Source of the DNA: Secundilactobacillus oryzae JCM 18671
Lineage (GTDB): Bacteria > Bacillota > Bacilli > Lactobacillales > Lactobacillaceae
DNA length: 64,000 nt
Direction of reading: 5' to 3'
NCBI RefSeq assembly: GCF_000740055.1
Contig: NZ_BBJM01000001.1
Span: forward strand, 62,001-126,000
Every line of letters begins with the position of its first letter. Within the stretch, counting starts at the first letter, position 1. Both the position numbers and the translations under genes were made by a program. The notes below the pieces were generated by a model. That model saw only the letters and a program-made list of their open reading frames with translations. It searched no databases and was not told the DNA's origin. Shown here piece by piece: positions 17,291 through 26,602 of the stretch.

Positions 17291-17915
17291 GATATAATTG
17301 ATGCTCCTTTATATATTGTTCGACTCCTGGTGCTACTAGGTAGTGAATTGATTGATGGTCTTTTACTTTTTGACGAATCAACGTTGAACTAATATCAATT
17401 TTGGGGACATCCACCCAAATAACCGGAAATGGTGATTCAATTGCAAATCCCTCACGACGAACGCCGACGAATTTGACCAACTTCACAAGCTCCTCTATCT
17501 GATGCCACTTGGGCAAATATGCCACCATGTCGCCACCAATAATGAAGTAGTAATCGTTTTCTGGATGCTTACGTTTTAATTCAACCATCGTGTCGTAGGT
17601 ATAACTCACCCCACCACGCATAATTTCACTCAGCTCCAAATTAAATTTCAGATTGTCGTGGATACTAGCTGCAACCATCTTCGCACGATCCTTAGCATCA
17701 ATGGCTAGCTTTTTATCAACGTGCGGTGGCGTTGCATCCGGCATAAATAATACTTCATCAAGTTCCAACTGATCTGCAACTTGATCCGCAATCACCAGGT
17801 GTCCCAAGTGTGGTGGATTAAATGTCCCACCCAAAATGCCAACTCTCTTTTTTTGAATACTTGTGGCTAAGAGCTCGACCGTTTGGGTATTCGTCCGTTC
17901 GTAAACGTTAACCAC
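17283..17915 (-). CDS. nadD: Nicotinate-nucleotide adenylyltransferase
   Basis: A 210-residue enzyme that joins NaMN and ATP to form deamido-NAD in NAD biosynthesis. It shows the nucleotidyltransferase GGTFNPPHLGHLVIA with the HxGH ATP-binding histidines, and the second signature DISSTLIRQKV. GTG 17915 is the preferred start: AAGGAG ends 9 nt upstream, whereas the earlier TTG is only 3 nt from it. The protein carries about 20 residues before the conserved KKRVGILGG, a common lactobacillar extension. It lies between yhbY and yqeK in a tightly packed operon. Confidence 0.95.
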   Translation of the reverse strand: MVNVYERTNTQTVELLATSIQKKRVGILGGTFNPPHLGHLVIADQVADQLELDEVLFMPDATPPHVDKKLAIDAKDRAKMVAASIHDNLKFNLELSEIMRGGVSYTYDTMVELKRKHPENDYYFIIGGDMVAYLPKWHQIEELVKLVKFVGVRREGFAIESPFPVIWVDVPKIDISSTLIRQKVKDHQSIHYLVAPGVEQYIKEHQLYLG

Positions 17916-17928
17916 CAGCAATCACTCC

Positions 17929-18240
17929 TTACATGTTCTCTACAATTGATGAAATCTTTTGGTACTCTTCGTCCTTTGCTGGCAAATACAGCACAAGCAC
18001 GCGTCCAATAACTTGAACGACTTGAATATTTGAATTAGTTTCAATAAATTGCTTAGTCTCCTCAGTTGAGGCATCCGCATTCTGAAGTAAATTAATTTTG
18101 ATTAGCTCTCGCTTCTCTAATCCACCAGCTAATTGATCAATCCAATTTTGTGTCAGACCGTTTTTACCAACCGAAAAAAGTGGTCGTAAGTTGTTAGCCT
18201 GTGCTCTTAAATATCGTTTTTGCTTACCGCGAAGTCCCAT
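17929..18240 (-). CDS. yhbY: Ribosome assembly RNA-binding protein YhbY (YqeI)
   Basis: A 103-residue CRS1/CRM-type KH-like RNA-binding protein that associates with pre-50S particles. The motif GLRGKQKRYLRAQAN begins it, and the GxxG-like loop is VGKNGLTQNWI. Further conserved segments are KRELIKINLLQNADAS and the final VLYLPAK. It sits directly between yqeH and nadD; aroE, present here in Bacillus subtilis, is absent. ATG 18240 follows AAAGGAGAATTTA. Confidence 0.95.
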   Translation of the reverse strand: MGLRGKQKRYLRAQANNLRPLFSVGKNGLTQNWIDQLAGGLEKRELIKINLLQNADASTEETKQFIETNSNIQVVQVIGRVLVLYLPAKDEEYQKISSIVENM

Positions 18241-18258
18241 TAAATTCTCCTTTAAGTT

Positions 18259-19395
18259 CTAAATCATTGAGTTTCTTAAAATAACATCGACACCCTTTGG
18301 CGCCCAACCTGCCACCGTCACATCTGCAGGTAACGTAATCCAACCAAGTCCTTCAATCACTAAGTCGCTCTTGCGAGTCGTCTTGAATTCATGTCTGACC
18401 AATGGTGGAAAATCAGCAATATCTGCTTCTGAACTAGGTGGTGTCAAAAGTTGACCAAGTTGCGTTTCGTAAAGATGCTCAGCATTTTCTAACTTTGTTC
18501 GATGTACGTATAGATTATTCTCAACGTAAACCGTAAAGCCATGTTTTTCACCACTTAAATAATCAAAGCGTGCAACACCACCAAAGAACAACGTCTGCGC
18601 TTCATTCAATTGGTAAACTTTAGGCTTAATTTGTTTTTGTGGTGACACAATCTTCAAATCATTGCCATTTAGATAATGTGCCATTTGTTCAGCATGAATA
18701 ATCCCTGGTGTGTCCACTAAAACATGGTCATCATCCAAAGGAATTTCAATTCGATCCAGGGTCGTGCCAGGGAATCTTGACGTGGTGATTAAATCTTTCC
18801 GACCCGTGTTTTGTCGGATAATTTGGTTAATTAACGTCGACTTACCAACGTTAGTCACCCCAACAATGTAAACATCACGTCCCTTGCGATATTTATCAAT
18901 TTGTTTGAGCAAAGAATCAACCGATTGATTAGTCTTCGCACTTACTAAGGCAACATCAACTGGCTTAATACCAGCCTCGTTAGCTCGTTGGCGTAGCCAA
19001 TCTTTAAGTTTACTTCTGCGAATTGAACTTGGCAGAATGTCTTCTTTATTTCCCACCAATAAGATTGGATTATTCCCAACAAATCGGTGCAGACCAGGAA
19101 TTAATGAACCATTAAAGTCAAAAATATCCATGACGTAAACAATCAGTGCATCTGCGTCTCGAATTTGACTCAAAAGGCGCAAGAAATCATCGTCGGTTAA
19201 GCCGACTGGAACAATTTCGTTGTAATGTCTCAATCGGAAACAACGTTGACAATAAAGTTCATTTGTCTCAAGTCCTTTTTTTAAGGCAGACATTGGCGTA
19301 TAGCCAGGTTTTACTGGATCTGTGGTTTGAATCTTGGCGCCACAGCCAATACAATATAAATCTTCTTCAAGCTCAACTGGTGCATGTTCAGTCAT
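18259..19395 (-). CDS. yqeH: Ribosome biogenesis GTPase YqeH (circularly permuted)
   Basis: A 378-residue GTPase required for 30S subunit assembly. The G motifs come in permuted order: G4 VGNKED, G5-like VSAKT, then G1 GVTNVGKSTLIN, G2 and G3 DTPG. An N-terminal zinc finger has cysteines in YCIGCG and YCQRCF. The C-terminal domain recognises rRNA. ATG 19395 overlaps the yqeG end by 8 nt, and yhbY follows after 18 nt. Order and motifs leave no doubt. Confidence 0.97.
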   Translation of the reverse strand: MTEHAPVELEEDLYCIGCGAKIQTTDPVKPGYTPMSALKKGLETNELYCQRCFRLRHYNEIVPVGLTDDDFLRLLSQIRDADALIVYVMDIFDFNGSLIPGLHRFVGNNPILLVGNKEDILPSSIRRSKLKDWLRQRANEAGIKPVDVALVSAKTNQSVDSLLKQIDKYRKGRDVYIVGVTNVGKSTLINQIIRQNTGRKDLITTSRFPGTTLDRIEIPLDDDHVLVDTPGIIHAEQMAHYLNGNDLKIVSPQKQIKPKVYQLNEAQTLFFGGVARFDYLSGEKHGFTVYVENNLYVHRTKLENAEHLYETQLGQLLTPPSSEADIADFPPLVRHEFKTTRKSDLVIEGLGWITLPADVTVAGWAPKGVDVILRNSMI

Positions 19396-19918
19396 ATAGG
19401 TCCTCCCGGAATGTTAGTTCTGAATCTCTTTTTAATAGTGCTTTCATGACAAATCGTTCAATAAATCGGTTAAGCCAGGTTACCCAAGCATCGGTCCTAA
19501 TAATTGGCTTCACCAACACACTTCGAACATGACTCGTATTGGCAGCCCAGACGTCTGTCAGTAATTGATCGCCAATCATAATGGTCTCATCTTTTGATCG
19601 GTGCCATTGCCGTAACGCTCGATTAATCCCAACTGGTAATGGCTTTAACGCACGGGAGACAAAGGGTAGCTGAAACCCATTTACTGCCTTCCCCACTCGC
19701 TTAGCGGAATTATTAGAGACCACAACCAACTGAATGTCGGCCGCTTCTAACTGATCCATCCATTTTTTTAAAGCTGGGGTACCATTAGGATTATTCCACG
19801 CAATCAAGGTGTTGTCCAAATCGGTCAACACTAACTTGATGCCCCGTTTTTTTAGTTCGGCCGGCGTAATATTATAAATCGCATTGACCATCCACGTCGG
19901 CTTAAAATGATTAAGCAT
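19388..19918 (-). CDS. yqeG: YqeG family HAD-IIIA phosphatase
   Basis: A 176-residue HAD-superfamily hydrolase. The catalytic motif I is LTDLDNTLIAWN (nucleophile and acid/base Asp), motif II VVVSNNS, and motif III/IV region MIGDQLLTDVWAAN. The YqeG group acts on an unknown phosphorylated substrate and is always the first gene of the yqeG-yqeH cluster. A promoter is expected in the 170 nt upstream, where I see only a small GAACG/CGTTC dyad and no clear -10 box. The start at ATG 19918 follows AAAGGGGTC. Confidence 0.93.
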   Translation of the reverse strand: MLNHFKPTWMVNAIYNITPAELKKRGIKLVLTDLDNTLIAWNNPNGTPALKKWMDQLEAADIQLVVVSNNSAKRVGKAVNGFQLPFVSRALKPLPVGINRALRQWHRSKDETIMIGDQLLTDVWAANTSHVRSVLVKPIIRTDAWVTWLNRFIERFVMKALLKRDSELTFREDLYD

Positions 19919-20040
19919 AACTGACCCCTTTTACATCGTTTTCAATACCCATTATTTTACCATTAGTCGGACTGACTTGAAATAAATGATATCTCATACT
20001 GGGTAGAATGAACGCAATTCCGTTCACCTCTTAAAACCAT

Positions 20041-20076
20041 AAAAGGCTGTGACATAATCACTTACGTCACAACCTT
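20041..20076 (-). terminator. Terminator of the infC-rpmI-rplT operon
   Basis: AAGGTTGTGACG and GTCACAGCCTT form a stem with one G-T pair on the minus strand, ending in a T-run, 15 nt after the rplT stop. Confidence 0.88.
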
Positions 20077-20090
20077 AAAGTTTTATGCTA

Positions 20091-20447
20091 TTAAGCTAAT
20101 GCTTTTTTTGCTGTTTCAGCTAAAGCGTTGAATGCTTCTGCATCGTTAACTGCTAAGTCTGCAAGCATCTTACGGTTAACTTCAACGTTAGCAAGCTTCA
20201 AGCCATGCATCATTTTGCTGTAGCTCAAACCGTTCATACGTGCTGATGCATTTATACGAGCGATCCATAAGCGACGGAAGTTACGTTTGTTGGCCTTACG
20301 ATCACGGAAAGCGTACAAACGGCCCTTCATTACTTGGTCCTTAGCAACCTTAAACAAACGGTGCTTTGAACCACGGTAACCTTTAGCTAACTTTAAAACT
20401 TTTTTACGACGTGCACGTGAAACTGTTCCACCTTTTACTCGTGGCAT
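20091..20447 (-). CDS. rplT: 50S ribosomal protein L20
   Basis: A 118-residue early-assembly protein of the large subunit that binds 23S rRNA. It is highly basic and shows [37 protein letters not shown] and the C-terminal ADLAVND region. It is last in infC-rpmI-rplT, as in all Firmicutes. L20 usually represses its own operon by binding the leader RNA, and a leader of the L20 type lies before infC here. AGGAGGAATTC precedes ATG 20447. The codon use is strongly biased, as expected for a ribosomal gene. Confidence 0.98.
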   Translation of the reverse strand: MPRVKGGTVSRARRKKVLKLAKGYRGSKHRLFKVAKDQVMKGRLYAFRDRKANKRNFRRLWIARINASARMNGLSYSKMMHGLKLANVEVNRKMLADLAVNDAEAFNALAETAKKALA

Positions 20448-20495
20448 AATGAATTCCTCCTAAAATATCTGTTTCTCAATTAAACAGTTAAATAA

Positions 20496-20690
20496 TTATT
20501 TTTGAATTAATTGTCTGTATGTCTTCAAAGTAGTAACGTCCATCATAGAAGTACCACGAAGTTGGCGACGTTGCTTCTTAGTCTTACCGTGGAAACGGTG
20601 ACTAGTGTAAGCGTTGGCGCTCTTAATTCCGCCCTTTGCAGTTACCTTGAAACGCTTTGCTGCGGCGCGGTTTGTCTTTTGTTTTGGCAT
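20496..20690 (-). CDS. rpmI: 50S ribosomal protein L35
   Basis: A 64-residue basic ribosomal protein with the family signature [20 protein letters not shown] and the central [16 protein letters not shown]. It is encoded between infC and rplT with 50-nt gaps on either side, each with its own AAGGAGG ribosome binding site. Length and sequence are fully typical. Confidence 0.97.
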   Translation of the reverse strand: MPKQKTNRAAAKRFKVTAKGGIKSANAYTSHRFHGKTKKQRRQLRGTSMMDVTTLKTYRQLIQK

Positions 20691-20740
20691 AATACAAAAA
20701 TCCTCCTTAAATTTCGGTTTAACCCGATTAACAAATTAAT

Positions 20741-21262
20741 TTAGTTTTCGACTTTTGGTGAAAGCATCAAGAACATGCTCCGACCATCCATCTTAGGTCT
20801 TTGTTCCACTGTTGCGACGTCGCTAGTCTCTTCGGCCATCCGGTTAAGAACCGTTCTACCGATTTCCTTATGCGTAATGGCACGACCTTTGAAACGAATA
20901 GAGACACGAACCTTCTCACCCTTAGCTAAGAACTTTTTGGCGTTCTTCAACTTGGTGTTGAAATCGTTAGTGTCAATAGTTGGGCTCAAACGAACTTCTT
21001 TAACACTTACGGTTTTTTGGTTTTTACGTGCTTCACGTTGTTTCTTTTGCATTTCAAAACGATACTTACCGTAATCCATAATACGAGCAACCGGTGGCTT
21101 CGCCTTAGGTGCAACTAAAACAAGATCAAGGTCAGCGTCTTCTGCTAACTGTAAAGCTTCTTGCTTTGTCTTAATTCCTAATTGTTCACCATCGCCTGCA
21201 ATCAAACGAACTTCACGGGCACGAATGCCTTCATTGACTAACATATCGTTTGCTATGGTCAT
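20741..21262 (-). CDS. infC: Translation initiation factor IF-3
   Basis: A 173-residue IF-3 that binds the 30S subunit, proofreads the initiator tRNA and codon, and prevents early 50S joining. The N-terminal domain carries [12 protein letters not shown] and the family signature [19 protein letters not shown]. The linker and C-terminal domain show [19 protein letters not shown] and [14 protein letters not shown]. Here the start is ATG 21262 with TTGGAGGTGA upstream, unlike the AUU start often used by infC in enterobacteria. It is the first gene of the operon and is preceded by an L20-type leader. Confidence 0.97.
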   Translation of the reverse strand: MTIANDMLVNEGIRAREVRLIAGDGEQLGIKTKQEALQLAEDADLDLVLVAPKAKPPVARIMDYGKYRFEMQKKQREARKNQKTVSVKEVRLSPTIDTNDFNTKLKNAKKFLAKGEKVRVSIRFKGRAITHKEIGRTVLNRMAEETSDVATVEQRPKMDGRSMFLMLSPKVEN

Positions 21263-21304
21263 TCACCTCCAAGTGATTTTGAGAAACGCAGCTTGACTCA
21301 ATAT

Positions 21305-21445
21305 TAAATAAAAAGGCGAGCGCCTAAGCGCCCGCCAAATTAAGTCCTGTCATTCTTGCGAAAATTCAGGTTTTAATCGTAATTTGCCCAACGGTTTAAA
21401 ACCATTCAGGCGAGAAGCGGGAGCCTCTACTTTTTCTCAACTTTC
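21305..21445 (-). promoter_or_regulatory. L20-type autoregulatory leader of infC-rpmI-rplT
   Basis: The 230-nt untranslated region before infC contains on the minus strand GAGGCTCCCGCTTCTCGCC followed by a GGTTTTAAACC hairpin. A strong GGCGGGCGC-TTAG-GCGCTCGCC terminator with a T-run lies at 21310-21336, ending about 45 nt before infC. The order (anti-structure, L20-mimic helix, terminator) is that of the Firmicute L20 leader, where excess L20 promotes termination. Assigned by position and architecture. Confidence 0.75.
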
Positions 21446-21496
21446 TAATAGTACCAAGCTAATCCTATAATGTCAAGGATTAGAAAAAATTAGCAA

Positions 21497-23437
21497 TTAA
21501 GCCTCGCGACTATAACTAGCAATATCATCTAGCACGAGCTTTAAGAAGTCGGCACTTGATTGTGATTCTGAGTCTTGTTCACCATACTTACGAACACTGA
21601 CTGAATCACTAGCTACTTCACTATCACCCACAACAACCGTATATGGAATCTTGTGAGTTTGTGCATCACGGATAAGGTAGTTCATCTTTTCACCACGGCG
21701 ATCCACGTTTACACGGATACCAGCAGCGGCCATTTCTGCACGAAGTTTTTCGGCGTAGTCACCGTGCTTCTCTTCACTAACAGGGATAATAGTAACTTGC
21801 TTTGGTGCCAACCAAGTTGGGAAAGCACCCTTGTAAATTTCAGTTAGGTAGGCGACGAAACGTTCCATCGTTGAAACAAGTCCACGGTGAATCATAACTG
21901 GACGGTGATCCTGACCATCGGCACCAACATAGCTTAAGTCAAAACGTTCTGGCAACATAAAGTCTAATTGAATCGTTGAGAGCGTTTCTTCGTTACCAAG
22001 TGCTGTCTTAGTTTGAACATCAAGCTTAGGACCGTAGAATGCGGCTTCCCCTTCTGCTTCAACATATTCCAAACCAAGGTCATCCATGGCACCCTTGAGC
22101 ATTGATTGCGCTTTGTTCCACATTTCGTCATCATCGAAGTACTTTTCAGTATTCTCAGGGTCGCGGTAACTCAAACGGAATGTGTAATCGTTAATGTCAA
22201 AGTCTTTGTAAACTTGAACCATTAAGTTCAAGATCTTCTTGAATTCATCTTGAATTTGATCTGGAGCAACGAAAGTATGACCATCGTTCAAGGTCATTTC
22301 ACGAACACGTTGCAAACCACTTAAGGCACCAGATTTTTCGTAACGGTGCATCATACCAAGTTCAGCAATCCGCAATGGTAGTTCACGATATGAACGAATG
22401 TGGTGCTTGTATACTTGGATATGGCTAGGACAGTTCATTGGTCGTAATTCAAGTTCTTCACCATCACCCATATCCATTGGTGGGAACATGTCTTCACGAT
22501 AATGTTCCCAGTGACCTGATTGCTTGTACAAGTTTAAGTTAGCTAATACAGGTGTATAAACGTGTTGGTATTCGTTGTTAACTTCTTTATCGATAATGTA
22601 GCGTTCGATTGTACGACGAATTGTGGCACCGTTTGGCATCCAGTATGGTAATCCGGCACCAACCTTAGGATCAACAAAGAACAAGTCCAAATCGTTACCG
22701 ATTACTCGGTGATCGCGTTCACGTGCTTCTTGGCGACGCTTCAAATCAGCTTGTAAGTCTGCATCGTTGTTGAAGGCTGTTCCGTAAATCCGTTGTAACA
22801 TTGGGTTTGATGACTTGCCTTCCCAATATGCCCCGGCAACTGAAAGCAATTTGAAATGCTTCAAAGCACTTAGCTTTGGTAGTTGAACACCGTCACCCAG
22901 AACACTAACGCCAGCAATGTTGTAGAAAACAACGCTGTCTTCATCAGCTTCTTTGATAAGTTGAGTTTGGTAAGGGTCGCCGTTAACACGGTTTAAAGCT
23001 TCTGCCTTGTCAACAACTTCACGGTTAATGGCTTCACCATTCTTAACCAGCTTGGCCATGTCGCTTGCCAATGCATCTAATTCATCGACACTCACTTGAC
23101 CGTCAACCTTATCAGTATCAACAAAGAATCCATCTTCATCAGCAGTGCCTTCACCAAAGTTGATTTCAGGATACTTAGCCTTTAGAACAGTCTTCAAAAG
23201 TTGAGCGGCTGATTGGCGTAACACTTTCAAACCATCTTCTGAATCTGCGGTCACAATTTCGATTGAACCATCGTGTGCTAAAGGTGCTTCGTAGTCAACT
23301 AGTTCACCATCAAAGCGAGCTGAAACTGCTTTTTTGGCTAAACTGATTGAGATCGATTCAGCAACATCTTTCGCTGAAGCATTTTGATCAAATGGTTTAA
23401 CACTACCATCTGGGAACGTTACGGAAATTTCTGCCAT
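21497..23437 (-). CDS. thrS: Threonine--tRNA ligase with a degenerate editing site
   Basis: A 646-residue class II synthetase charging tRNA-Thr. It has an N-terminal TGS domain at residues 1-62, the N2 editing-like domain to about residue 235, the catalytic core with zinc ligands in [15 protein letters not shown] and MIHRGLVST, and the anticodon domain at about 540-646. The start ATG 23437 follows AAGGAGAAG; the open frame beyond it is T-box leader. The classical editing residues are all missing. The HxxxH of motif HSTAHLL is Q75-SAA-Q79, and the CRGPHV segment is replaced by FYNIAGVS at 171-178. Clearance of Ser-tRNA-Thr by this domain is therefore not expected. Aminoacylation residues look intact. 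Confidence 0.96.
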   Translation of the reverse strand: MAEISVTFPDGSVKPFDQNASAKDVAESISISLAKKAVSARFDGELVDYEAPLAHDGSIEIVTADSEDGLKVLRQSAAQLLKTVLKAKYPEINFGEGTADEDGFFVDTDKVDGQVSVDELDALASDMAKLVKNGEAINREVVDKAEALNRVNGDPYQTQLIKEADEDSVVFYNIAGVSVLGDGVQLPKLSALKHFKLLSVAGAYWEGKSSNPMLQRIYGTAFNNDADLQADLKRRQEARERDHRVIGNDLDLFFVDPKVGAGLPYWMPNGATIRRTIERYIIDKEVNNEYQHVYTPVLANLNLYKQSGHWEHYREDMFPPMDMGDGEELELRPMNCPSHIQVYKHHIRSYRELPLRIAELGMMHRYEKSGALSGLQRVREMTLNDGHTFVAPDQIQDEFKKILNLMVQVYKDFDINDYTFRLSYRDPENTEKYFDDDEMWNKAQSMLKGAMDDLGLEYVEAEGEAAFYGPKLDVQTKTALGNEETLSTIQLDFMLPERFDLSYVGADGQDHRPVMIHRGLVSTMERFVAYLTEIYKGAFPTWLAPKQVTIIPVSEEKHGDYAEKLRAEMAAAGIRVNVDRRGEKMNYLIRDAQTHKIPYTVVVGDSEVASDSVSVRKYGEQDSESQSSADFLKLVLDDIASYSREA

Positions 23438-23464
23438 AGTTATCTTCTCCTTCTTATTCGTCGG

Positions 23465-23722
23465 GCAAACAAAAAATCCCCAGTACGACACATAGCCGTA
23501 CTGGGGACGTTATTAACGTGGTTCCACCCGATTTTATTCTCTAATTTTCATTAGAAAACCTCTATTGCTGTTAACGATTGCAAACCGGCCTGATATTTCC
23601 ATCAGGAAGCTACGAGAGTGGTAATACTTAATCAACAATAAACTAACTTCCATTCAAGGTTAGTTCTCTCTGTGATTGTCGAAAAAGAATCATGTCTCTC
23701 ATGTGCTTTTAACTACAAGTCT
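23465..23722 (-). promoter_or_regulatory. T-box leader of thrS (tRNA-Thr sensing, ACC specifier)
   Basis: On the minus strand the core GGGTGGAACCACG lies at 23514-23530 and the terminator CCCCAGTACG / CGTACTGGGG with a T-run at 23475-23505. The stem I specifier loop reads GTATTACCACTCTCG, giving ACC for threonine. A GTTAG...CTAAC helix and AGAGAGAAC lie distal. thrS is thus induced by uncharged tRNA-Thr. Confidence 0.93.
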
Positions 23723-23723
23723 C

Positions 23724-23752
23724 ATTTAACCACCTGTTCCAATTTTCGTCAA
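23724..23752 (-). promoter_or_regulatory. Promoter of the thrS T-box transcript
   Basis: TTGACG (minus strand, 23747-23752), a 17-nt spacer and TTAAAT (23724-23729) lie directly before the T-box leader and beyond the dnaI stop. Confidence 0.6.
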
Positions 23753-23765
23753 CTGAAAATTGAAA

Positions 23766-24689
23766 TTAGTTAGGACGACGATTTTGGCCGACCATTTCCA
23801 CCTGTTTAGCGAGGAAGCGTACGCGTTGCATAATTCGCTTTGCTTTCAGTGGTGCTTCACTCTTCTTCGAAACAGTCAGGTACTCTGACTCTAACTTTGC
23901 CATAGATAAATTTGAAGAGAAGAACGTTGGTAATTCTTCTTGCATCCGGTATTCCAAAATTACCGCTAACACTTCATCACGAATCCAATCTGAAACGCTA
24001 TCAGCACCGATATCATCCAGCATTAAAATGGGTGCTCGCTTCACAGCTTCTAATTTATCAGCAACGTTATTCGTTGCAATGGCATTCTTCATTTCGACCG
24101 CAAAACTTGGAAAATGAACCATCGTGGTACTGTAGCCATCGTGGGCTAATTGATTCGCAATCGCCCCCAGCAAGTATGTCTTGCCGACACCAAAACTGCC
24201 ATATAAGTAAAGGCCTTGATGATATGTACGAGGGCTTGCCTCAAATGCAGAAATGAATTGCAAAGCCTCTTTGAGCGCCAGTACCCGATTTTCGTCTTTT
24301 TCAAATTCCGTCAAACTGGCGTCTTTAACCAGCTTAGGCATTGAAATGGTCTTTAGTCGTCGTTGCTCGGATTTCATTTTTTCACGCGCAACGGTTTCCT
24401 TAGTTGGTGCATAGGCCACATCAATCAGGTGATTGCTCATAATGAGATGGGGCTCATAGCCTGGGGCAAAAGTAGTCTCGCCATTTTCCAGTTTGCGCTT
24501 TTCTGTCACGTATTCATAGAGCTTGGCGGCTGATCGATCAATATGGTCTTCATCCAACTCATCTCGATGGTCGTTGATAAACTGTACAACATCCCCATTC
24601 CGGTACACATCACTCATGAGTTCAATATAATGAGCAGTTTGGTTGTTCTGATCCATCCACTTTTTCATTGATTCACTGACGTTTTCCAT
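23766..24689 (-). CDS. dnaI: Primosomal protein DnaI (helicase loader)
   Basis: A 307-residue AAA+ ATPase that loads the replicative helicase DnaC together with DnaB and DnaD. Walker A is GSFGVGKTYLLGA at about residue 168, Walker B is APILMLDDIG, and the N-terminal domain ends with the conserved PGYEPHLIMSNHLID. In Bacillus subtilis this N-terminal domain binds zinc through several cysteines. This protein has no cysteine in that region (VTEKRKLENGETTF instead), so the zinc site has been lost. dnaB lies 3 nt upstream, giving coupled translation. Confidence 0.95.
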   Translation of the reverse strand: MENVSESMKKWMDQNNQTAHYIELMSDVYRNGDVVQFINDHRDELDEDHIDRSAAKLYEYVTEKRKLENGETTFAPGYEPHLIMSNHLIDVAYAPTKETVAREKMKSEQRRLKTISMPKLVKDASLTEFEKDENRVLALKEALQFISAFEASPRTYHQGLYLYGSFGVGKTYLLGAIANQLAHDGYSTTMVHFPSFAVEMKNAIATNNVADKLEAVKRAPILMLDDIGADSVSDWIRDEVLAVILEYRMQEELPTFFSSNLSMAKLESEYLTVSKKSEAPLKAKRIMQRVRFLAKQVEMVGQNRRPN

Positions 24690-24692
24690 AGA

Positions 24693-26081
24693 CTATTGAC
24701 CCCCTTTCTCTGTATTTCTTTTTTCAAGTTCAGCTAACTGCTGATTTAATTCATCTAATTCAGTTTTTGAAAGAGATTGCTCTGACGCTTTTGGTTGGTA
24801 ACCTTCTTTTGCCCAGTCCGGTAACGTTTCTACCGACTTTGCTGGTGTGTTTCTTCTAGGACCACGACTTGAAGCATTTTCTTGGTGCCGATGGATTTCT
24901 AGTAACGCATCTTGAGGTGTTTGGACCTTACTGCGTGACCAATCATTCGCCATCGTATCAACCAAATTTTTATTCAGCGTCGGTAGTTTCATATCATTCA
25001 AAATATAATAAATCATAATATTCACCGTCGCCGTCGAAAATAATTGTCGACTGACTAATTGACGAAGAATGCGCTGCTCCCCGGCAGTTACAAAGCCGCC
25101 AGTTGCCTGCTTAATTCCTTGTAGGAAGTCGATCGGATCATATGCAGAAGCCGCCTTCACCAATTCCTGTTCTGGTGCTGTCAACGCAGCAGTATCTGAG
25201 GAATCTTCAACAGGTGCTTGAACGCTTGCTTTATTTTCAACAGCGTTAACCGTCATGGCAGTTCGCTCAAACTGTTCCGAAACAAGTGCCTTCATTTTTT
25301 CCGCATCGAATCGGTTGGTTGAAATATCGGTTGCGGAAGTAATTACCTTAGCAATTTCCGTTTCATCAAGACCATAAAGCGCGTGCTCAGTCAAAATTAA
25401 GTTACGATACTCGTTCAACTGTTTCAGGTCGACATATGACTTCTTTAAAATATCTGCTAAGAACTTAAAATCAAAATCAGCATCAGTTGTACTTTCAGCC
25501 TGAACTGGTTCCTTTTGCTCAGCCAGCATCTGCGATTGAACCTGCGTAATTGCTTTTGGTTGCTGTGTCAGCTTACCCGTGGCAATACTGAAAACATCAA
25601 AAAAAGATTTAGTAATATTGGTTGCATGACTATCAATTTTGACGCTGGGTAGGTATTGGTCGGCTAATTCAGAATATGCTTGTTCGCCAATGACATCCAG
25701 TAACAGCACACTAAGAAGATCGTCTTTAAAAAACGCATGTGGTGCTAAAGGCGCGATTAACCTAAACTGATAAACTTTGGGATTCGAACCGGTGTCCACA
25801 AACGTTTGAACTAATCCTGTTGCTTCAAGTTTAGTTCGAGCCTCATAAAGTGCCGGCAAGTCAACGTTCAAGGTCTTCAACAAAAATGCATGGTCAAAAC
25901 TACTCATCGCAGGTTGTACTTGTAGCGTTGTCCATAGCAAATTAATTAGAGCAAATCCAGTCGTCCCAATAATGGGTTCATAAAAAGAGGTCAAGACCTG
26001 GTGATCCAGATTACTTAACCGCTCAGAACTTTGAATATTAAACCGATCTTTCGGGGTTAAATTTTGCCATGAATCTACCAT
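24693..26081 (-). CDS. dnaB: Replication initiation and membrane attachment protein DnaB
   Basis: A 462-residue Firmicute DnaB (not the helicase), which helps DnaI load helicase at oriC and at stalled forks. The N-terminal winged-helix DDBH1 domain (about residues 1-150) and two DDBH2 repeats in the C-terminal half (KKSYVDLKQLNEYRNLIL; PIDFLQGIKQATGG, NIMIYYILND) match. The last about 60 residues are a charged tail. It lies between nrdR and dnaI in the standard order nrdR-dnaB-dnaI. ATG 26081 is 17 nt after the nrdR stop. Confidence 0.93.
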   Translation of the reverse strand: MVDSWQNLTPKDRFNIQSSERLSNLDHQVLTSFYEPIIGTTGFALINLLWTTLQVQPAMSSFDHAFLLKTLNVDLPALYEARTKLEATGLVQTFVDTGSNPKVYQFRLIAPLAPHAFFKDDLLSVLLLDVIGEQAYSELADQYLPSVKIDSHATNITKSFFDVFSIATGKLTQQPKAITQVQSQMLAEQKEPVQAESTTDADFDFKFLADILKKSYVDLKQLNEYRNLILTEHALYGLDETEIAKVITSATDISTNRFDAEKMKALVSEQFERTAMTVNAVENKASVQAPVEDSSDTAALTAPEQELVKAASAYDPIDFLQGIKQATGGFVTAGEQRILRQLVSRQLFSTATVNIMIYYILNDMKLPTLNKNLVDTMANDWSRSKVQTPQDALLEIHRHQENASSRGPRRNTPAKSVETLPDWAKEGYQPKASEQSLSKTELDELNQQLAELEKRNTEKGGQ

Positions 26082-26098
26082 TTATGCTTGCACCTTCA

Positions 26099-26587
26099 TC
26101 AGTTATCTTTCTTTTCCTTTTCCTTTTTCTTCTTATCACGTTCCATAATTTCCTTCAACTCAGTGAAAAAAACGCCCATGTCTTTAAATTGTCGATAAAC
26201 ACTAGCAAACCTAATGTAGGCAATTTCATCAATATCCACAAGTCGTTTCATGACAAACTCACCAATGAGCTGACTCGAAACTTCATTTTCACCAAGTGAG
26301 CGAACTTCATTTTCAACGTCATCGACAACTTGAGTCATGACATCCATGCCAACTGGACGTTTTTCCGCAGAACGAATTAATCCTCTAAGGATCTTTTCAC
26401 GATTAAATTCTTCTCTAGTACCATTTTTTTTAATAACCAAGAGCGGTGTGACTTCCACTCGCTCAAAGGTTGTAAACCGAAAACCACAATTCTCGCATTC
26501 TCTTCGACGTCGAATAACTCGTCCATCATCAGTTGGACGACTATCAACCACTCTAGAACCGTTGTGGTGACAGTGTGGACATTGCAT
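26099..26587 (-). CDS. nrdR: Transcriptional repressor NrdR
   Basis: A 162-residue ATP-cone regulator that represses ribonucleotide reductase genes through NrdR boxes in response to dATP and ATP. The zinc ribbon is formed by CPHC (residues 3-6) and CENC. The nucleotide-binding cone starts at about residue 49 ([19 protein letters not shown]). The C-terminal tail is a lysine-rich run ([11 protein letters not shown]). It starts 15 nt after coaE in the same operon. Confidence 0.97.
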   Translation of the reverse strand: MQCPHCHHNGSRVVDSRPTDDGRVIRRRRECENCGFRFTTFERVEVTPLLVIKKNGTREEFNREKILRGLIRSAEKRPVGMDVMTQVVDDVENEVRSLGENEVSSQLIGEFVMKRLVDIDEIAYIRFASVYRQFKDMGVFFTELKEIMERDKKKKEKEKKDN

Positions 26588-26602
26588 TGATTGTCACCTC
26601 AT

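Noticed and set aside
23438-23491. N-terminal extension of ThrS to 23491
   Set aside because: The stretch covers the end of the T-box terminator and has no start signal; the family begins at the TGS domain ([11 protein letters not shown]).
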